From the NCBI RefSeq assembly GCF_020880415.1, contig NZ_JAJIUJ010000119.1, positions 310,001-374,000 of the forward strand: a stretch of DNA of 64,000 nt, in the 5' to 3' direction. Source of the stretch: Xanthomonas euvesicatoria pv. euvesicatoria. Its GTDB lineage: Bacteria; Pseudomonadota; Gammaproteobacteria; Xanthomonadales; Xanthomonadaceae. The notes under the pieces are model-generated. The model was not told where the DNA came from. It saw only the letters and a list, made by a program, of their open reading frames with translations, and ran no database searches. The position numbers were made by a program, and so were the translations under genes. Shown piece after piece: positions 35,769 through 44,605 of the stretch (positions within the stretch are counted from its first letter, which is position 1; every line of letters begins with the position of its first letter).

Positions 35769-36884
35769 TCAAGGGGACCGAGGTCCGATGGGAAAAAGGG
35801 GAAGTGGTAACCCCACTGCCGGTGGTTGCGGCGCGGTGAGGCGGTCGACCAGCAGCTGTTCGAATGCCGGCACGTCCACCGCATGCACCACCGTCTGCGC
35901 CTGCTCGCCCAGCCCGGGCTGATACCCCGGTGCCCACGACAAGATGTCGCCGTACCCGGCATCGAAGGCGGTGTTGGTGTCGACGTACAGCGTTTCGGTG
36001 CGGGTGGCCAAGTCGGGGCGCAGCCACACGGCCGTGGCCAGTTCGTCCCACATCGGAAAGCCCGGCTCGCGGCGGCGCAGTGCGTGGCCAATCGTGGTGT
36101 CGGCCGCACTCATGCGCGCCAGCAACTCGGTGGTGAGTTCGGTGGCGGTGGAGGGGTCGACCGGCACCATGGTGATCTGCCGCCACGGCGCGCGCATGAC
36201 GATGCTGGCCGCTTCCGGGTCCCAGCGGATATTGAATTCGCGTCGCGGCGAATTGACGAACTCGCGTGCGAATTGCTGCGCACTCACGCTGTTGCGTTGC
36301 TGCCGTGGATTGAGGCTGCCGCCCATGTAGACCAGCTCGCGCGCCAACGTGGCAAAGGACGGGTCCAGCGATTGCGCCAGTGCCAGATTGGTCAACGGGC
36401 CGGTTGCGATGATGCTCACCTCGCCCGGGTATTGACGCACCATGCGCAGCATGAACAACGCGGCCGGCTCGTCTGCGGGGCGCACCACGCTGGGATTGCC
36501 CAACGCCAGCTCGGGCACCACATCGTGGGCGTGATAGCGCGGCGCGCTTTGCACGGTGTCGCCGTCCACCCAGTGCCTGGTCCATGCGCCTTTCCAGACG
36601 AGTTTGCCGTACAGCGCTTCCCAGCGCTCGGTGGCCGACTCGCTATTGAGCAGCGGATGCACCGGGCCGGGAAGCACTGGAATCTGCGGATGGCCAGCCA
36701 GTTCCAGCAGGCGGCAGGTATGCGCCAGCGCCTCATCGCGCCAGATATTGCCGCTGACGGCACTGATGCCCAGCACCTGCACGTCGGGCGATTGCAACAG
36801 CAGCAGCTGTGCGGGCGTGAAGCCGTCGATGTCGTCTTCGAGAATGACGCGGCGTCTGGATGAGGGGCGGTGCGGATCGTTCAT
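35769..36884 (-). CDS. Inosine/uridine-preferring nucleoside hydrolase-like protein
   Basis: 371 residues. The normal N-terminal calcium-binding motif DTDxxxDD is replaced by VILEDDIDGFTPAQ, but VQVLGISAVSGN, ATGPLTNLALA, ELVYMGGSLN and EFNIRWDPEAA are all classic nucleoside-hydrolase segments. It probably cleaves purine or pyrimidine ribonucleosides to base and ribose, feeding the purine pathway encoded here. The altered metal site may change specificity. Start at 36884 chosen over 36938 because the extra 18 residues look non-coding. Confidence 0.75.
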   Translation of the reverse strand: MNDPHRPSSRRRVILEDDIDGFTPAQLLLLQSPDVQVLGISAVSGNIWRDEALAHTCRLLELAGHPQIPVLPGPVHPLLNSESATERWEALYGKLVWKGAWTRHWVDGDTVQSAPRYHAHDVVPELALGNPSVVRPADEPAALFMLRMVRQYPGEVSIIATGPLTNLALAQSLDPSFATLARELVYMGGSLNPRQQRNSVSAQQFAREFVNSPRREFNIRWDPEAASIVMRAPWRQITMVPVDPSTATELTTELLARMSAADTTIGHALRRREPGFPMWDELATAVWLRPDLATRTETLYVDTNTAFDAGYGDILSWAPGYQPGLGEQAQTVVHAVDVPAFEQLLVDRLTAPQPPAVGLPLPLFPIGPRSP

Positions 36885-36940
36885 TGCGTTCTTGTCGTGG
36901 AAGGTTGAAGGCGTTGCAACGGCGATGGAGAGAGGCATTT

Positions 36941-37008
36941 GTGGGAGCGTGTCTGCGCGCGACGGTGCGTTACCGGTTAAGCCCGTTCGTGCTCGGGCGC
37001 GCTCCTAC
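36941..37008. repeat. REP-like hairpin element
   Basis: GTGGGAGC at the left and GCTCCTAC at the right enclose about 52 GC-rich bases. The ends match the GTAGGAGCGGC element at 63553. It fills the gap between the adenosine deaminase stop and the nucleoside hydrolase start. Confidence 0.6.
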
Positions 37009-37035
37009 GCTGCGTGTGTCATGTCGTTGTCGGTG

Positions 37036-38586
37036 CTATCTGTGTTGCAGCAATAGCGTGCGCTCGTACTGGGCCAGGTCGGTTTCCAGCTGCCATTGCA
37101 GCCGCGCCTTCTCGCTGCCCTGGCGGAATGCGCGACAGGCAGCGTCATCGGTTTCGCGCTGCAACGCAGTGGCGCAGGCCTGCGCAACTTTACCGTCGGC
37201 ATCCCACAGGCTGGTGCCCGGCAGGAAGCTGTAGGTGAGGCCATTGCGGGCCAGCTGTTTGAGCGTGGGGTAGTCGAGGCCTTGTTCCTGCATCGCGCGT
37301 TGGTACTCGTGGGTCATGTCCGCACGCGAGACGCCGGCATCGTCGGTGGACAACACCACCGGCACGCCGGCACGCAGATACAGCGCCAGCGGATGCGCCA
37401 TGCCCTTGACGCCCAGGATCACATCGTTGCTGGTGAGGTTGATCTCCACCGCAACCTGATCGCGTCGCATGCGTTGCAGCAGTGTCTCCGCATCGTCTTC
37501 GTAGGGCAGGTCCACGCCATGACCGATGCGGCGTGCACCGGCATCCACCGCCTGCCGAATATGCGAGCGCAGCTGCGCCGGCGGCACCAGCCCCAGCGCC
37601 AGCTCGCCGGCATGCAGCGACAGCGGCACACCGGGATAACGCGTTGCGAAGAAGCGGAACATCGCCATGTGCCGTGCGTAATCGGCCAGCGCCACTGGAT
37701 TGTCTTCCGGCGCAACGATGTTCAGCGCCACCGCGCGGCTGCCGCCGGCCGCGATCAGCGCATGCGCCAGCGCCATCTGCCCGAACACCATCGGCTGCGG
37801 CAGCACGCGCAGCACATACGGAACATAGCGGTACTCGACCGTGCGGCCGGGGCGTGCATCGGCCTGGTCGCAACGCAGTACGCGCCGGACCTGCGCGTCG
37901 ACGTCGGCAAGATCGCGTTGCGCGGCCTGCACCAGCGGCGCCAGGTCGGGCTGCAACGCACGCAGGTTGGCTGCGTCGTCCTCGCCCTTCCACGGCAGTA
38001 ACTGCATGCGCTTGGCAGCCTGATCCATCTGCGGCGGGTTGGCGATGATTTCCACATACGGCACGCGGTCGCGTGCGGCCTGCTCCAGCACTGCGGCGAC
38101 GGTGTCGGCGACACGGGTGCGGACCACCGCATCGAACTTGCCGAAGGTGCTGAAGAACTGATCGTGGCCGCTGGGGTGCGTTGGGCCTGGCAGGAAGTTG
38201 CGCATCGACAGCGAATTCACCATCCGCCCGTACAGCGCGGCATTGCGGGTCGCCAGGCCGCCCGCCGGCTCCTGGCCGGCCCCGCAGGGCGGCGCGCGCA
38301 GGCTCAGGTCGTCCAGTTGCACGCAGGCGCCATCGTCGCTGGCCCACTGCAGATAGTCTTCCGCATACACCGAACCGGAGAGGTGGTTATGCAGGTCGCC
38401 ACCTTTCGGCATGGCCTGCAGCCAGGTGCGTAGCTGTGCCGGCTGCGCGGCCGCCTCACGGAACAACTGCGACACCTGCAGTTGGCGTTGTTGCGCAGGC
38501 GCCGGTGCTGGTGTTGGCCGTGCGTGCACGGCAACGGGCAAGCACGCCCACACGCTCAGGATCAGACAGCGGCGAACAAATGGCAT
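37036..38586 (-). CDS. Exported adenosine deaminase family protein
   Basis: 516 residues, far longer than cytosolic adenosine deaminase. Residues 1-22 are a signal peptide ending VHA. Metal and catalytic segments are GGDLHNHLSGSVY, LSLHAGELAL, GARRIGHGVDL and LSTDDAGVSR, all in the correct order. It should deaminate adenosine (and perhaps deoxyadenosine) outside the cytoplasm to inosine, supplying the neighbouring nucleoside hydrolase and permease. Extended N-terminal and extracellular location recall ADGF-type enzymes. Start at 38586 is fixed by the signal peptide. Confidence 0.85.
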   Translation of the reverse strand: MPFVRRCLILSVWACLPVAVHARPTPAPAPAQQRQLQVSQLFREAAAQPAQLRTWLQAMPKGGDLHNHLSGSVYAEDYLQWASDDGACVQLDDLSLRAPPCGAGQEPAGGLATRNAALYGRMVNSLSMRNFLPGPTHPSGHDQFFSTFGKFDAVVRTRVADTVAAVLEQAARDRVPYVEIIANPPQMDQAAKRMQLLPWKGEDDAANLRALQPDLAPLVQAAQRDLADVDAQVRRVLRCDQADARPGRTVEYRYVPYVLRVLPQPMVFGQMALAHALIAAGGSRAVALNIVAPEDNPVALADYARHMAMFRFFATRYPGVPLSLHAGELALGLVPPAQLRSHIRQAVDAGARRIGHGVDLPYEDDAETLLQRMRRDQVAVEINLTSNDVILGVKGMAHPLALYLRAGVPVVLSTDDAGVSRADMTHEYQRAMQEQGLDYPTLKQLARNGLTYSFLPGTSLWDADGKVAQACATALQRETDDAACRAFRQGSEKARLQWQLETDLAQYERTLLLQHR

Positions 38587-38713
38587 GCAGGAGACTCGTT
38601 TGGAGAGACGGTGGCGTGCGACGGCCGGCGGCCCCATAGCTTGCCCACCAGCGCGATCCGAAGCCACCCACGTACGCGCCGGCAAGCACGCCTGGAACAC
38701 GTGGAGGCACGCA

Positions 38714-40033
38714 TCATTCCAGCGCATAGCGCAGCACGAACAAGCCCGCGATGGCCCAGGTGGCCGGGTGCACACCACGCCAGCGGCCGCTGCCGAGCCT
38801 GAGCGCGGCATAGGTGACGAAGCCGAACGCAAGCCCCGTCGCAATGGAATAGGTCAGCGGCATGGCGAGCATGCAGATGGCGGCCGGCAAGGCGTCGCCC
38901 ACATCGTCCCACTGGATCTGCGTGCATTCGCGCAGCATCACCGAGGCCAGGTAGATCAGCGCGGGTGCGGTGGCGTAGGCCGGCACCATCGCGGCCAGCG
39001 GCGAGAACAGCAGGGCAAGCAAGAACAAGGCGGCAACCACCAGCGCGGTGAGGCCGGTGCGCCCGCCCACCTGCACGCCGGCGGCGCTTTCCACATAGGC
39101 AGTGGTGCTGGAGGTGCCGAGCAGCGAGCCGGCCAGGATGGCGGTACTGTCGGCAAGCAGCGCGCGGTCGAACTGGCGGCGCTGCGCGGGCGTGTGCAGC
39201 AGGCCGGCGCGTTGCGCCACACCCATCAGCGTGCCGGTGGCGTCGAACATTTCCACCAGCACGAACACCAGCACCACATGCAGCACCGCAGCGAGCGCAC
39301 CGCCGCCGCCATGGCCGTGCAAGGCGCCGACGATATCCAGCTGTAGCAAGGTGGGCGCCAGGCTTGGCGGCAGCGCCAGGACGCCTTGGTAGCGCACCAG
39401 CCCCAACGCCAGCGCCGCGCCGGTCACCGCAAGAATGCCCAGCAACATGGCACCCCGCACGCGGCGCACTTCCAGCACGCCGATCAGCAGCAGCCCGGCC
39501 AGCGCAAGCAGCGGCTCGGGCCGGTGCAGATCGCCCAAGGTCAGCAAGGTCTGCGGATGCGCCACCACCAGTCCGGCCTTCTGCAGCCCGATCAGGGCCA
39601 GGAACAAGCCAATGCCCGCCGCAATGGCGCTGCGCAAGGTGGGCGGAATGCCATCCACCAACCAGCGCCGCGCGCCGGTGACGGTGAGCAGCAGAAAGAG
39701 GCAGCCGGAAACGAACACCAGCCCCAGGGTCTGCTGCCAGCTGTAGCCCAATGTGCCGACCACGCTGAAGGCGAAGAACGCGTTCAAGCCCATGCCCGGC
39801 GCCATGCCGATGGGATAGTTGGCCAGCATGCCCATCAACAGCGAGCCGAGTGCGGCGGCCAGGCAGGTGGCGACGAACACCGCGCCGTGATCCATGCCGG
39901 TGGTGGCCAGGATGTCGGGATTGACGAAGACGATGTACGCCATCGTCAGGAAGGTGGTGGCACCGGCCAGCAGTTCGGTGCGCACGCTGCTGCCGTTGGC
40001 GGCAAGCGCAAAACCGGGCCAGCGCATCAGCAT
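38714..40033 (-). CDS. NCS2-family purine permease (AzgA-like)
   Basis: 439 residues with about 12-14 membrane segments. N-terminal TELLAGATTFLTMAYIVFVNP and MAPGMGLNAFFAF are signatures of the AzgA/GhxP branch that imports hypoxanthine, guanine or adenine by proton symport; LLGTSSTTAYVESAAGVQVGGRTGLTA is the conserved central motif (partly quoted). Start at 40033 fits the family; a further 58 upstream codons lack coding character. Location between adenosine deaminase and hpxE supports hypoxanthine uptake. Confidence 0.88.
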   Translation of the reverse strand: MLMRWPGFALAANGSSVRTELLAGATTFLTMAYIVFVNPDILATTGMDHGAVFVATCLAAALGSLLMGMLANYPIGMAPGMGLNAFFAFSVVGTLGYSWQQTLGLVFVSGCLFLLLTVTGARRWLVDGIPPTLRSAIAAGIGLFLALIGLQKAGLVVAHPQTLLTLGDLHRPEPLLALAGLLLIGVLEVRRVRGAMLLGILAVTGAALALGLVRYQGVLALPPSLAPTLLQLDIVGALHGHGGGGALAAVLHVVLVFVLVEMFDATGTLMGVAQRAGLLHTPAQRRQFDRALLADSTAILAGSLLGTSSTTAYVESAAGVQVGGRTGLTALVVAALFLLALLFSPLAAMVPAYATAPALIYLASVMLRECTQIQWDDVGDALPAAICMLAMPLTYSIATGLAFGFVTYAALRLGSGRWRGVHPATWAIAGLFVLRYALE

Positions 40034-40392
40034 GCGCTCGGGGCGTACAGCCGGTTGACGGCAGGACAAACGAACATCGGCAGAGATCTCATCGATACGG
40101 GGCGGGGTGCGTGGCAGGGCACGCACGCGGGCGGCCCATCTTGCCCTGTTGCGCTGCGCTTGCCACGGGCATCGGGCACGGATTGCGCTGCAGGAGCGTT
40201 TGCACACAGGTGCGCGGAAGCGTCACGCGGCATCGCGCATCGTTGCGGCGCATGCCGCGCCGCCGCTGCACGCATGGCAGCGCACGTGCCGTGGGCGATG
40301 GCGCGCTGTGTCGCCTGCCATCGTGAAGGGCAAGCGAGGCGTCAGGCTGCGCGAGGTGAATGACAACCGCAATGGCGCCGCGACGACCGAGC
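40034..40392. other. Intergenic region between permease and hpxE genes
   Basis: About 359 GC-rich bases. No gene recognised. Probably holds the permease promoter. The shared 17-bp site is absent. Confidence 0.35.
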
Positions 40393-41352
40393 TTAAAGAT
40401 CCAGCACCAACCGTGGCGAGCGGCTGCGCGAACAGCACACGGTGATCTGCCGGTTGGCGGCGCGTTCGGCGTCGCTGAGCACGCTGTCGCGGTGATCTGG
40501 CGTGCCAGCCAGCACGCCGGTCAGACAGGCGCCGCACATGCCTTGTTCGCACGACAGCGGCACCTCGATACCGGCATCGCGCAGGGCGCTGGCGATGCTG
40601 CAATCGGCCGGCACCTGCACCACGCGGCCGCTGGCAGCCAGTTCCACCTCGAACGCGCTGTCGGCATCGTGGGCGAGGCTGGGCGCGGCGGCGGCGAAGT
40701 GTTCGCGATGCAGTTGCGCCGCCGTCCAGCCATGCGCCTTTGCCAGCACGGTGAAGTGGTCCATGAACGCCGCCGGCCCGCACAGATACAGCTGGTCGCG
40801 CGCACGTGCCTGGCGCAGTTCCTCGGGCACATGCACGCGTGGACTCTGCCCGCCATCGCTCAGGTGCAGGTACACCTGCCCATGCGTAAAGCCTTGTTGC
40901 AGCCGCTGCGAAAACGCCACATCCGCATGCCGGCGCGCGTAATAGTGCAGCACGAAGGCCTCGCCGCGCGCTTCCAGCGCCTCGGCCATCGACAGCAGCG
41001 GGGTGATGCCGATGCCGGCCGCCAGCAGCACATGGCGCTCGCCGGGGTGCAGCGGAAACAGATTGCGCGGTGTGGAGATGCGCAGGCGGTCGCCGGTTGC
41101 GAGCTGTTCGCACAGATGCCGTGAGCCGCCACGAGAGGCGTCTGCCAGCTTGACGCACAGCAGATAGTGGTCGCGCACATGCGGCGCGCTGGCGATCGAA
41201 TACTGGCGAACCAAGCCATCCGGCAGATGCAGGTCGACATGCGCGCCGGCCTCGAAGGCCGGCAATTGCGCGCCCACCGGTTCCAGCCGGATCGCGCGCT
41301 GGCGGTGACCCTGATCGACGACCTCGGCAACGCGCACTTCATGCAGGCTCAT
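40393..41352 (-). CDS. hpxE: Oxygenase reductase HpxE (FMN/NAD and 2Fe-2S)
   Basis: 319 residues. FMN-binding QYSIAS (about 50-55), NAD-binding LAAGIGITPLLSMAEAL and LCGPAAFMDHF, then a C-terminal plant-type ferredoxin with LSCEQGMCGAC and a fourth Cys later, the phthalate-dioxygenase-reductase layout. It supplies electrons to the Rieske oxygenase encoded 17 bases upstream. GAGGA precedes its ATG by 8 bases. By neighbours it is the HpxE partner of a hypoxanthine-oxidising enzyme; older annotations of such genes as VanB are possible. Confidence 0.82.
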   Translation of the reverse strand: MSLHEVRVAEVVDQGHRQRAIRLEPVGAQLPAFEAGAHVDLHLPDGLVRQYSIASAPHVRDHYLLCVKLADASRGGSRHLCEQLATGDRLRISTPRNLFPLHPGERHVLLAAGIGITPLLSMAEALEARGEAFVLHYYARRHADVAFSQRLQQGFTHGQVYLHLSDGGQSPRVHVPEELRQARARDQLYLCGPAAFMDHFTVLAKAHGWTAAQLHREHFAAAAPSLAHDADSAFEVELAASGRVVQVPADCSIASALRDAGIEVPLSCEQGMCGACLTGVLAGTPDHRDSVLSDAERAANRQITVCCSRSRSPRLVLDL

Positions 41353-41369
41353 GCGGGTGTCCTCGGCCG

Positions 41370-42422
41370 TCAGCGCAGGAAGAAGTCGCTATAGCCCTGG
41401 CTGCGCAGCCCGCGGCGATAGGCGATGGAACTGCGATCGGCGGGAATGTGCACTTCCAGCAGCGGGTCCAGCGGCAAATACTCCGGCCGCTGCGCTTCCA
41501 CCATGGCGCGGTCTTCTTCGAACACGCGCAGGTTGAAGGCGTGCACGTCTTCCACCGGCAGATGGGTGTCGAAATTGCGCGCGATCGGCACCAGCAGCCG
41601 GGTGGCGTGCTTGGACACCGGGCTGGCGGCATTCATGATCACCAACCGCTTGCCCGGTACCGGGAAGTGGATGGTGAGCGTGGCGGTGAAGGGCAGATGC
41701 ACTTCGAAGTGGCGTAGCCACTGGAAGTCCGGCGCCACGTCGGGCAGCGGCATGTCCACCGAATAGTTGGCCACGGTGCTCAGGTAATCGGCGTTGAAGC
41801 CGGTCGGCGTTTCGGTGGTGGTGTAGGCCGGCACTTCGCGCTTGTCCGGCTGTGCGAACGTGGCGGTGTGCACGAAGGCGAAATGCGCCACGTCGATGAA
41901 TCCTTCCAGCTGCCGCGCGGCGCTGCCGCCGATGTCGAAGGCCGGGCAGACGATCTGCTGGAAGCCGTCTTCGTCCCAGCCCGGCATCGGTGGAATCTGG
42001 ATGTCCGCATCGCTCACCCCGGCCGGCTTGGCCAGGCACACCCAGATCAGCCCGTAGCGTTCGGCCACCGCATAGGTGTGCAGACGCATCCTGGCCGGGA
42101 TGTTCTGGCTGGGACTGGCCGGGATATGGTTGCAACGCCCGCCCGCGCCGAAGCGCAGCCCGTGGTAGGCGCACACCACGCCGCCGCCATCGGCCGTGCC
42201 CATGCTCAGCGGCACGCCGCGGTGCGGGCACACATCACGCGCGGCCACCAACTCGCTGCCCAGCCGGTACAGCACCAGCGGCTCGTCCAGCAGGGTGGCC
42301 TTGAATGGCGCTTCGCTCACCTCGCTGCTCAGCGCCACCGCATGCCAGTGCCGGGCCAGGCGCTGCCAATCGGCGGCCTCGAAGGTGCAGTGCAGCGGCA
42401 GGGCGGGGACGGCGACATCCAT
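41370..42422 (-). CDS. hpxD: Rieske non-haem iron oxygenase HpxD (predicted hypoxanthine oxidase)
   Basis: 350 residues. Rieske centre: Cys65/His67 (CPHRGVPLSM) and Cys84/His87 (CAYHGLRFG). Mononuclear iron: Asp177, His180 and His185 in FIDVAHFAFVH. In Klebsiella HpxD with HpxE oxidises hypoxanthine to xanthine and is controlled by the LysR protein HpxR. The same three genes are present here in the same arrangement, beside a purine permease and adenosine deaminase. A role as vanillate demethylase (VanA) is the main alternative; the purine surroundings and the operator shared with the urate operon speak against it. Confidence 0.78.
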   Translation of the reverse strand: MDVAVPALPLHCTFEAADWQRLARHWHAVALSSEVSEAPFKATLLDEPLVLYRLGSELVAARDVCPHRGVPLSMGTADGGGVVCAYHGLRFGAGGRCNHIPASPSQNIPARMRLHTYAVAERYGLIWVCLAKPAGVSDADIQIPPMPGWDEDGFQQIVCPAFDIGGSAARQLEGFIDVAHFAFVHTATFAQPDKREVPAYTTTETPTGFNADYLSTVANYSVDMPLPDVAPDFQWLRHFEVHLPFTATLTIHFPVPGKRLVIMNAASPVSKHATRLLVPIARNFDTHLPVEDVHAFNLRVFEEDRAMVEAQRPEYLPLDPLLEVHIPADRSSIAYRRGLRSQGYSDFFLR

Positions 42423-42512
42423 GGGCGGTCTCTGGCGTGGGGCGGGAGCGGTGCCGGATTGACTCTAGGAAGCCGGGGGTGTGTGATCAAACATCGATTT
42501 TCAGCCCAGCCA

Positions 42513-42529
42513 TTGCAAAAAATGCAACG
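42513..42529. promoter_or_regulatory. Predicted LysR operator, copy 2 (hpxD/hpxR)
   Basis: TGCAAAAAATGCAACGC, part of the perfect dyad TTGCA-AAAAA-TGCAA (42512-42526). It lies in the 125-base gap between the divergent hpxD and hpxR starts, 18 bases before the hpxR ATG, a position that suits autoregulation. Confidence 0.75.
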
Positions 42530-42547
42530 CCAACCGAGCCCCGCCGC

Positions 42548-43465
42548 ATGCTGACCTTTTCGCGCTTTACCCGGTATTTCATCGAAGTGGCCCGCTGCGG
42601 CAGCATCCGCAAGGCCTCCGAGGTGTTGCACGTGTCGGCGTCGGCGATCGACCGGCAGATCCTCAAGGCCGAAGAAGAACTGGGCGCCCAGCTGTTCGAA
42701 CGCCTGCCCGGCCGGCTGCGGCTGACCGCTGCCGGCGAGCTGTTGCTGGTGGACGTGCGCGGCTGGGAGAAGGCCTACGCACGCACCCTGGAGCGCTTCG
42801 ACGAGCTCAAGGGCCTGCGCCGGGGGCATGTGGAGATCGCCATGATCGACGCGCTCAGCGAAGGCGTGGTGCCCGCGGCGGTGGCCGCGCTGGTGCAGGA
42901 GTACCCGGGCATCACCTTCAACCTGTCCACCGCGCGCAACCAGCGGGTGATGGAAATGGTGACCTCGGCCGATGTGGATATCGGCCTGCTGCTGGACCCG
43001 GTCAGCAGCGTGGACCTGGAGGTGCGCGCGTTTGCGGACATTCCGCTCGGCATTGCGATGCCGGTGGGGCACCCGTTGAGCACCCGTACCGAGCTGCAGC
43101 TGAGCGAGACGCTGGAGCACCGTCTGTTGCTGCCGGCCGCCCCGTTGATCGTCGGCGAGCACGCCAAGGTGCTGTACCAGCGCCAGCACATCGATGTGAA
43201 GCGGCTCACCCACTGCAACGACGTGCGCACCCTGCGCGGCCTGGTGCGTGCCGGCGCCGGCGTGGGGCTGATGTCGTGGCTGGACGCCGCCCCGGACGTG
43301 GCCGACGGGCGCCTGGCCTTCGTGCCGTTTCGTCAGCACCTGACCAAACCGATGACGCTGGCGCTGTGCGTGGCCCCGCAGCGGCAGCTCTCGCGTTCGG
43401 CGCAGCTGGCGATCCAGGCGCTGGCGGCAAAGATCGATGCGATGGCGGTGCCGGCGGTGGGGTGA
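42548..43465 (+). CDS. hpxR: LysR-family regulator HpxR
   Basis: 305 residues. N-terminal helix-turn-helix GSIRKASEVLHVSASAIDRQILKAEEELG (about 19-47, partly quoted) and an effector domain (about 90-295). Divergent from hpxD with a palindromic site between them. Predicted to activate hpxDE in response to hypoxanthine, as HpxR does in Klebsiella, and by the identical second site perhaps also the urate operon. ATG at 42548 chosen because the longer frame overlaps the operator. Confidence 0.8.
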   Translation: MLTFSRFTRYFIEVARCGSIRKASEVLHVSASAIDRQILKAEEELGAQLFERLPGRLRLTAAGELLLVDVRGWEKAYARTLERFDELKGLRRGHVEIAMIDALSEGVVPAAVAALVQEYPGITFNLSTARNQRVMEMVTSADVDIGLLLDPVSSVDLEVRAFADIPLGIAMPVGHPLSTRTELQLSETLEHRLLLPAAPLIVGEHAKVLYQRQHIDVKRLTHCNDVRTLRGLVRAGAGVGLMSWLDAAPDVADGRLAFVPFRQHLTKPMTLALCVAPQRQLSRSAQLAIQALAAKIDAMAVPAVG

Positions 43466-43675
43466 GTGTGTCGCGCAGGTGGCACTCATCCCTGCCCTTG
43501 TCACACAGGGGGAAGGATCGCGCGTTCGTGCAGGCTCGTGGCTGAGGCACCGCTGACCGCATGCAGATCCCGTTACGGATGTTCTTTCCCCCGCCTGCCG
43601 GAGCAGGCGCCCGCAGGGCGGATGAGCAACCTCACCCAGTACAATCACCCCTGTTCTTTCAGGCGACACCGCAGC

Positions 43676-44488
43676 ATGCAATTGATCGATATCGGCGCCA
43701 ACCTCACCCATGACGCGTTCGATCACGATCGCGATGCGGTGCTGCAACGCGCACGCGATGCCGGGGTGGCGCAGCTGGTGATTACCGGCGCCAGCCGCGA
43801 GCATTCGCCGCTGGCCCTGCAACTGGCGCAGCAACACCCCGGATTTCTCTACGCCACCGCCGGCGTGCATCCGCATCACGCAATGGAATTCACTGCCGAA
43901 TGCGAAGCGGAAATGCGCACCCTGCAGGCGCATCCGCAGGTGGTGGCAGTGGGCGAGTGTGGGCTGGATTACTTCCGCGATTTTGCGCCGCGCCCTGCGC
44001 AGCACAAGGCCTTCGAACGCCAGCTGCAGTTGGCCGCCGACAACGGCAAGCCGCTGTTCCTGCACCAGCGCGATGCGCATGAGGATTTCATCGCCATCAT
44101 GCGCAGCTTCGAAGGCCGCCTGGGTGCGGCGGTGGTGCACTGCTTCACCGGCACGCGCGACGAACTGTTCGCGTATCTGGACCGCGACTACTACATCGGC
44201 ATCACCGGATGGCTGTGCGATGAGCGCCGCGGTGCGCACCTGCGCGAGCTAGTGCGCAACATTCCGGCCAACCGGTTGATGATCGAAACCGATGCGCCGT
44301 ACCTGCTGCCGCGCACGCTCAAGCCGATGCCCAAGGACCGCCGCAACGAGCCGATGTTCCTGTCGCATATCGTCCAAGAGCTGGCGCGCGATCGTGGCGA
44401 AGATGTCGCGGTGACCGCCGCCAACAGCACGGCCGCGGCGCGTGCGTTCTTCCGCTTGCCGGAGCCTGCCAGCGCCACGAGCGGCTGA
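43676..44488 (+). CDS. tatD: TatD-family nuclease
   Basis: 270 residues. DIGANLTHDAF at the N-terminus, as in TatD itself, lacks the HxH pair of the YcfH/YjjV branch. GVHPHH, GECGLDYFRDF, LFLHQRDAHEDF, VHCFTGT and ETDAPYLLPR supply the other metal ligands. TatD is a 3'-5' exonuclease of DNA/RNA active in repair. The ATG at 43676 is the family start; earlier frame is antisense-rich spacer. A GCCTGC-CGGA-GCAGGC hairpin lies just upstream. Confidence 0.92.
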   Translation: MQLIDIGANLTHDAFDHDRDAVLQRARDAGVAQLVITGASREHSPLALQLAQQHPGFLYATAGVHPHHAMEFTAECEAEMRTLQAHPQVVAVGECGLDYFRDFAPRPAQHKAFERQLQLAADNGKPLFLHQRDAHEDFIAIMRSFEGRLGAAVVHCFTGTRDELFAYLDRDYYIGITGWLCDERRGAHLRELVRNIPANRLMIETDAPYLLPRTLKPMPKDRRNEPMFLSHIVQELARDRGEDVAVTAANSTAAARAFFRLPEPASATSG

Positions 44489-44605
44489 CAGCATCTCGCA
44501 ATCGTGCCGCAATGGCGCGCTGTTACCGCAGTGCACCGTGCCGCATGCCGCACCGAGCCGGCCGTACCTGCCGGCGGTGAGCGCAGTGCTGCTGCGCGCG
44601 GAAGT

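Noticed and set aside
40393..42422. Vanillate demethylase VanAB
   Set aside because: Rieske and reductase domains alone fit, but the divergent LysR gene, the purine permease, the deaminase and the operator shared with the urate operon fit HpxDE better. Kept as the stated alternative.
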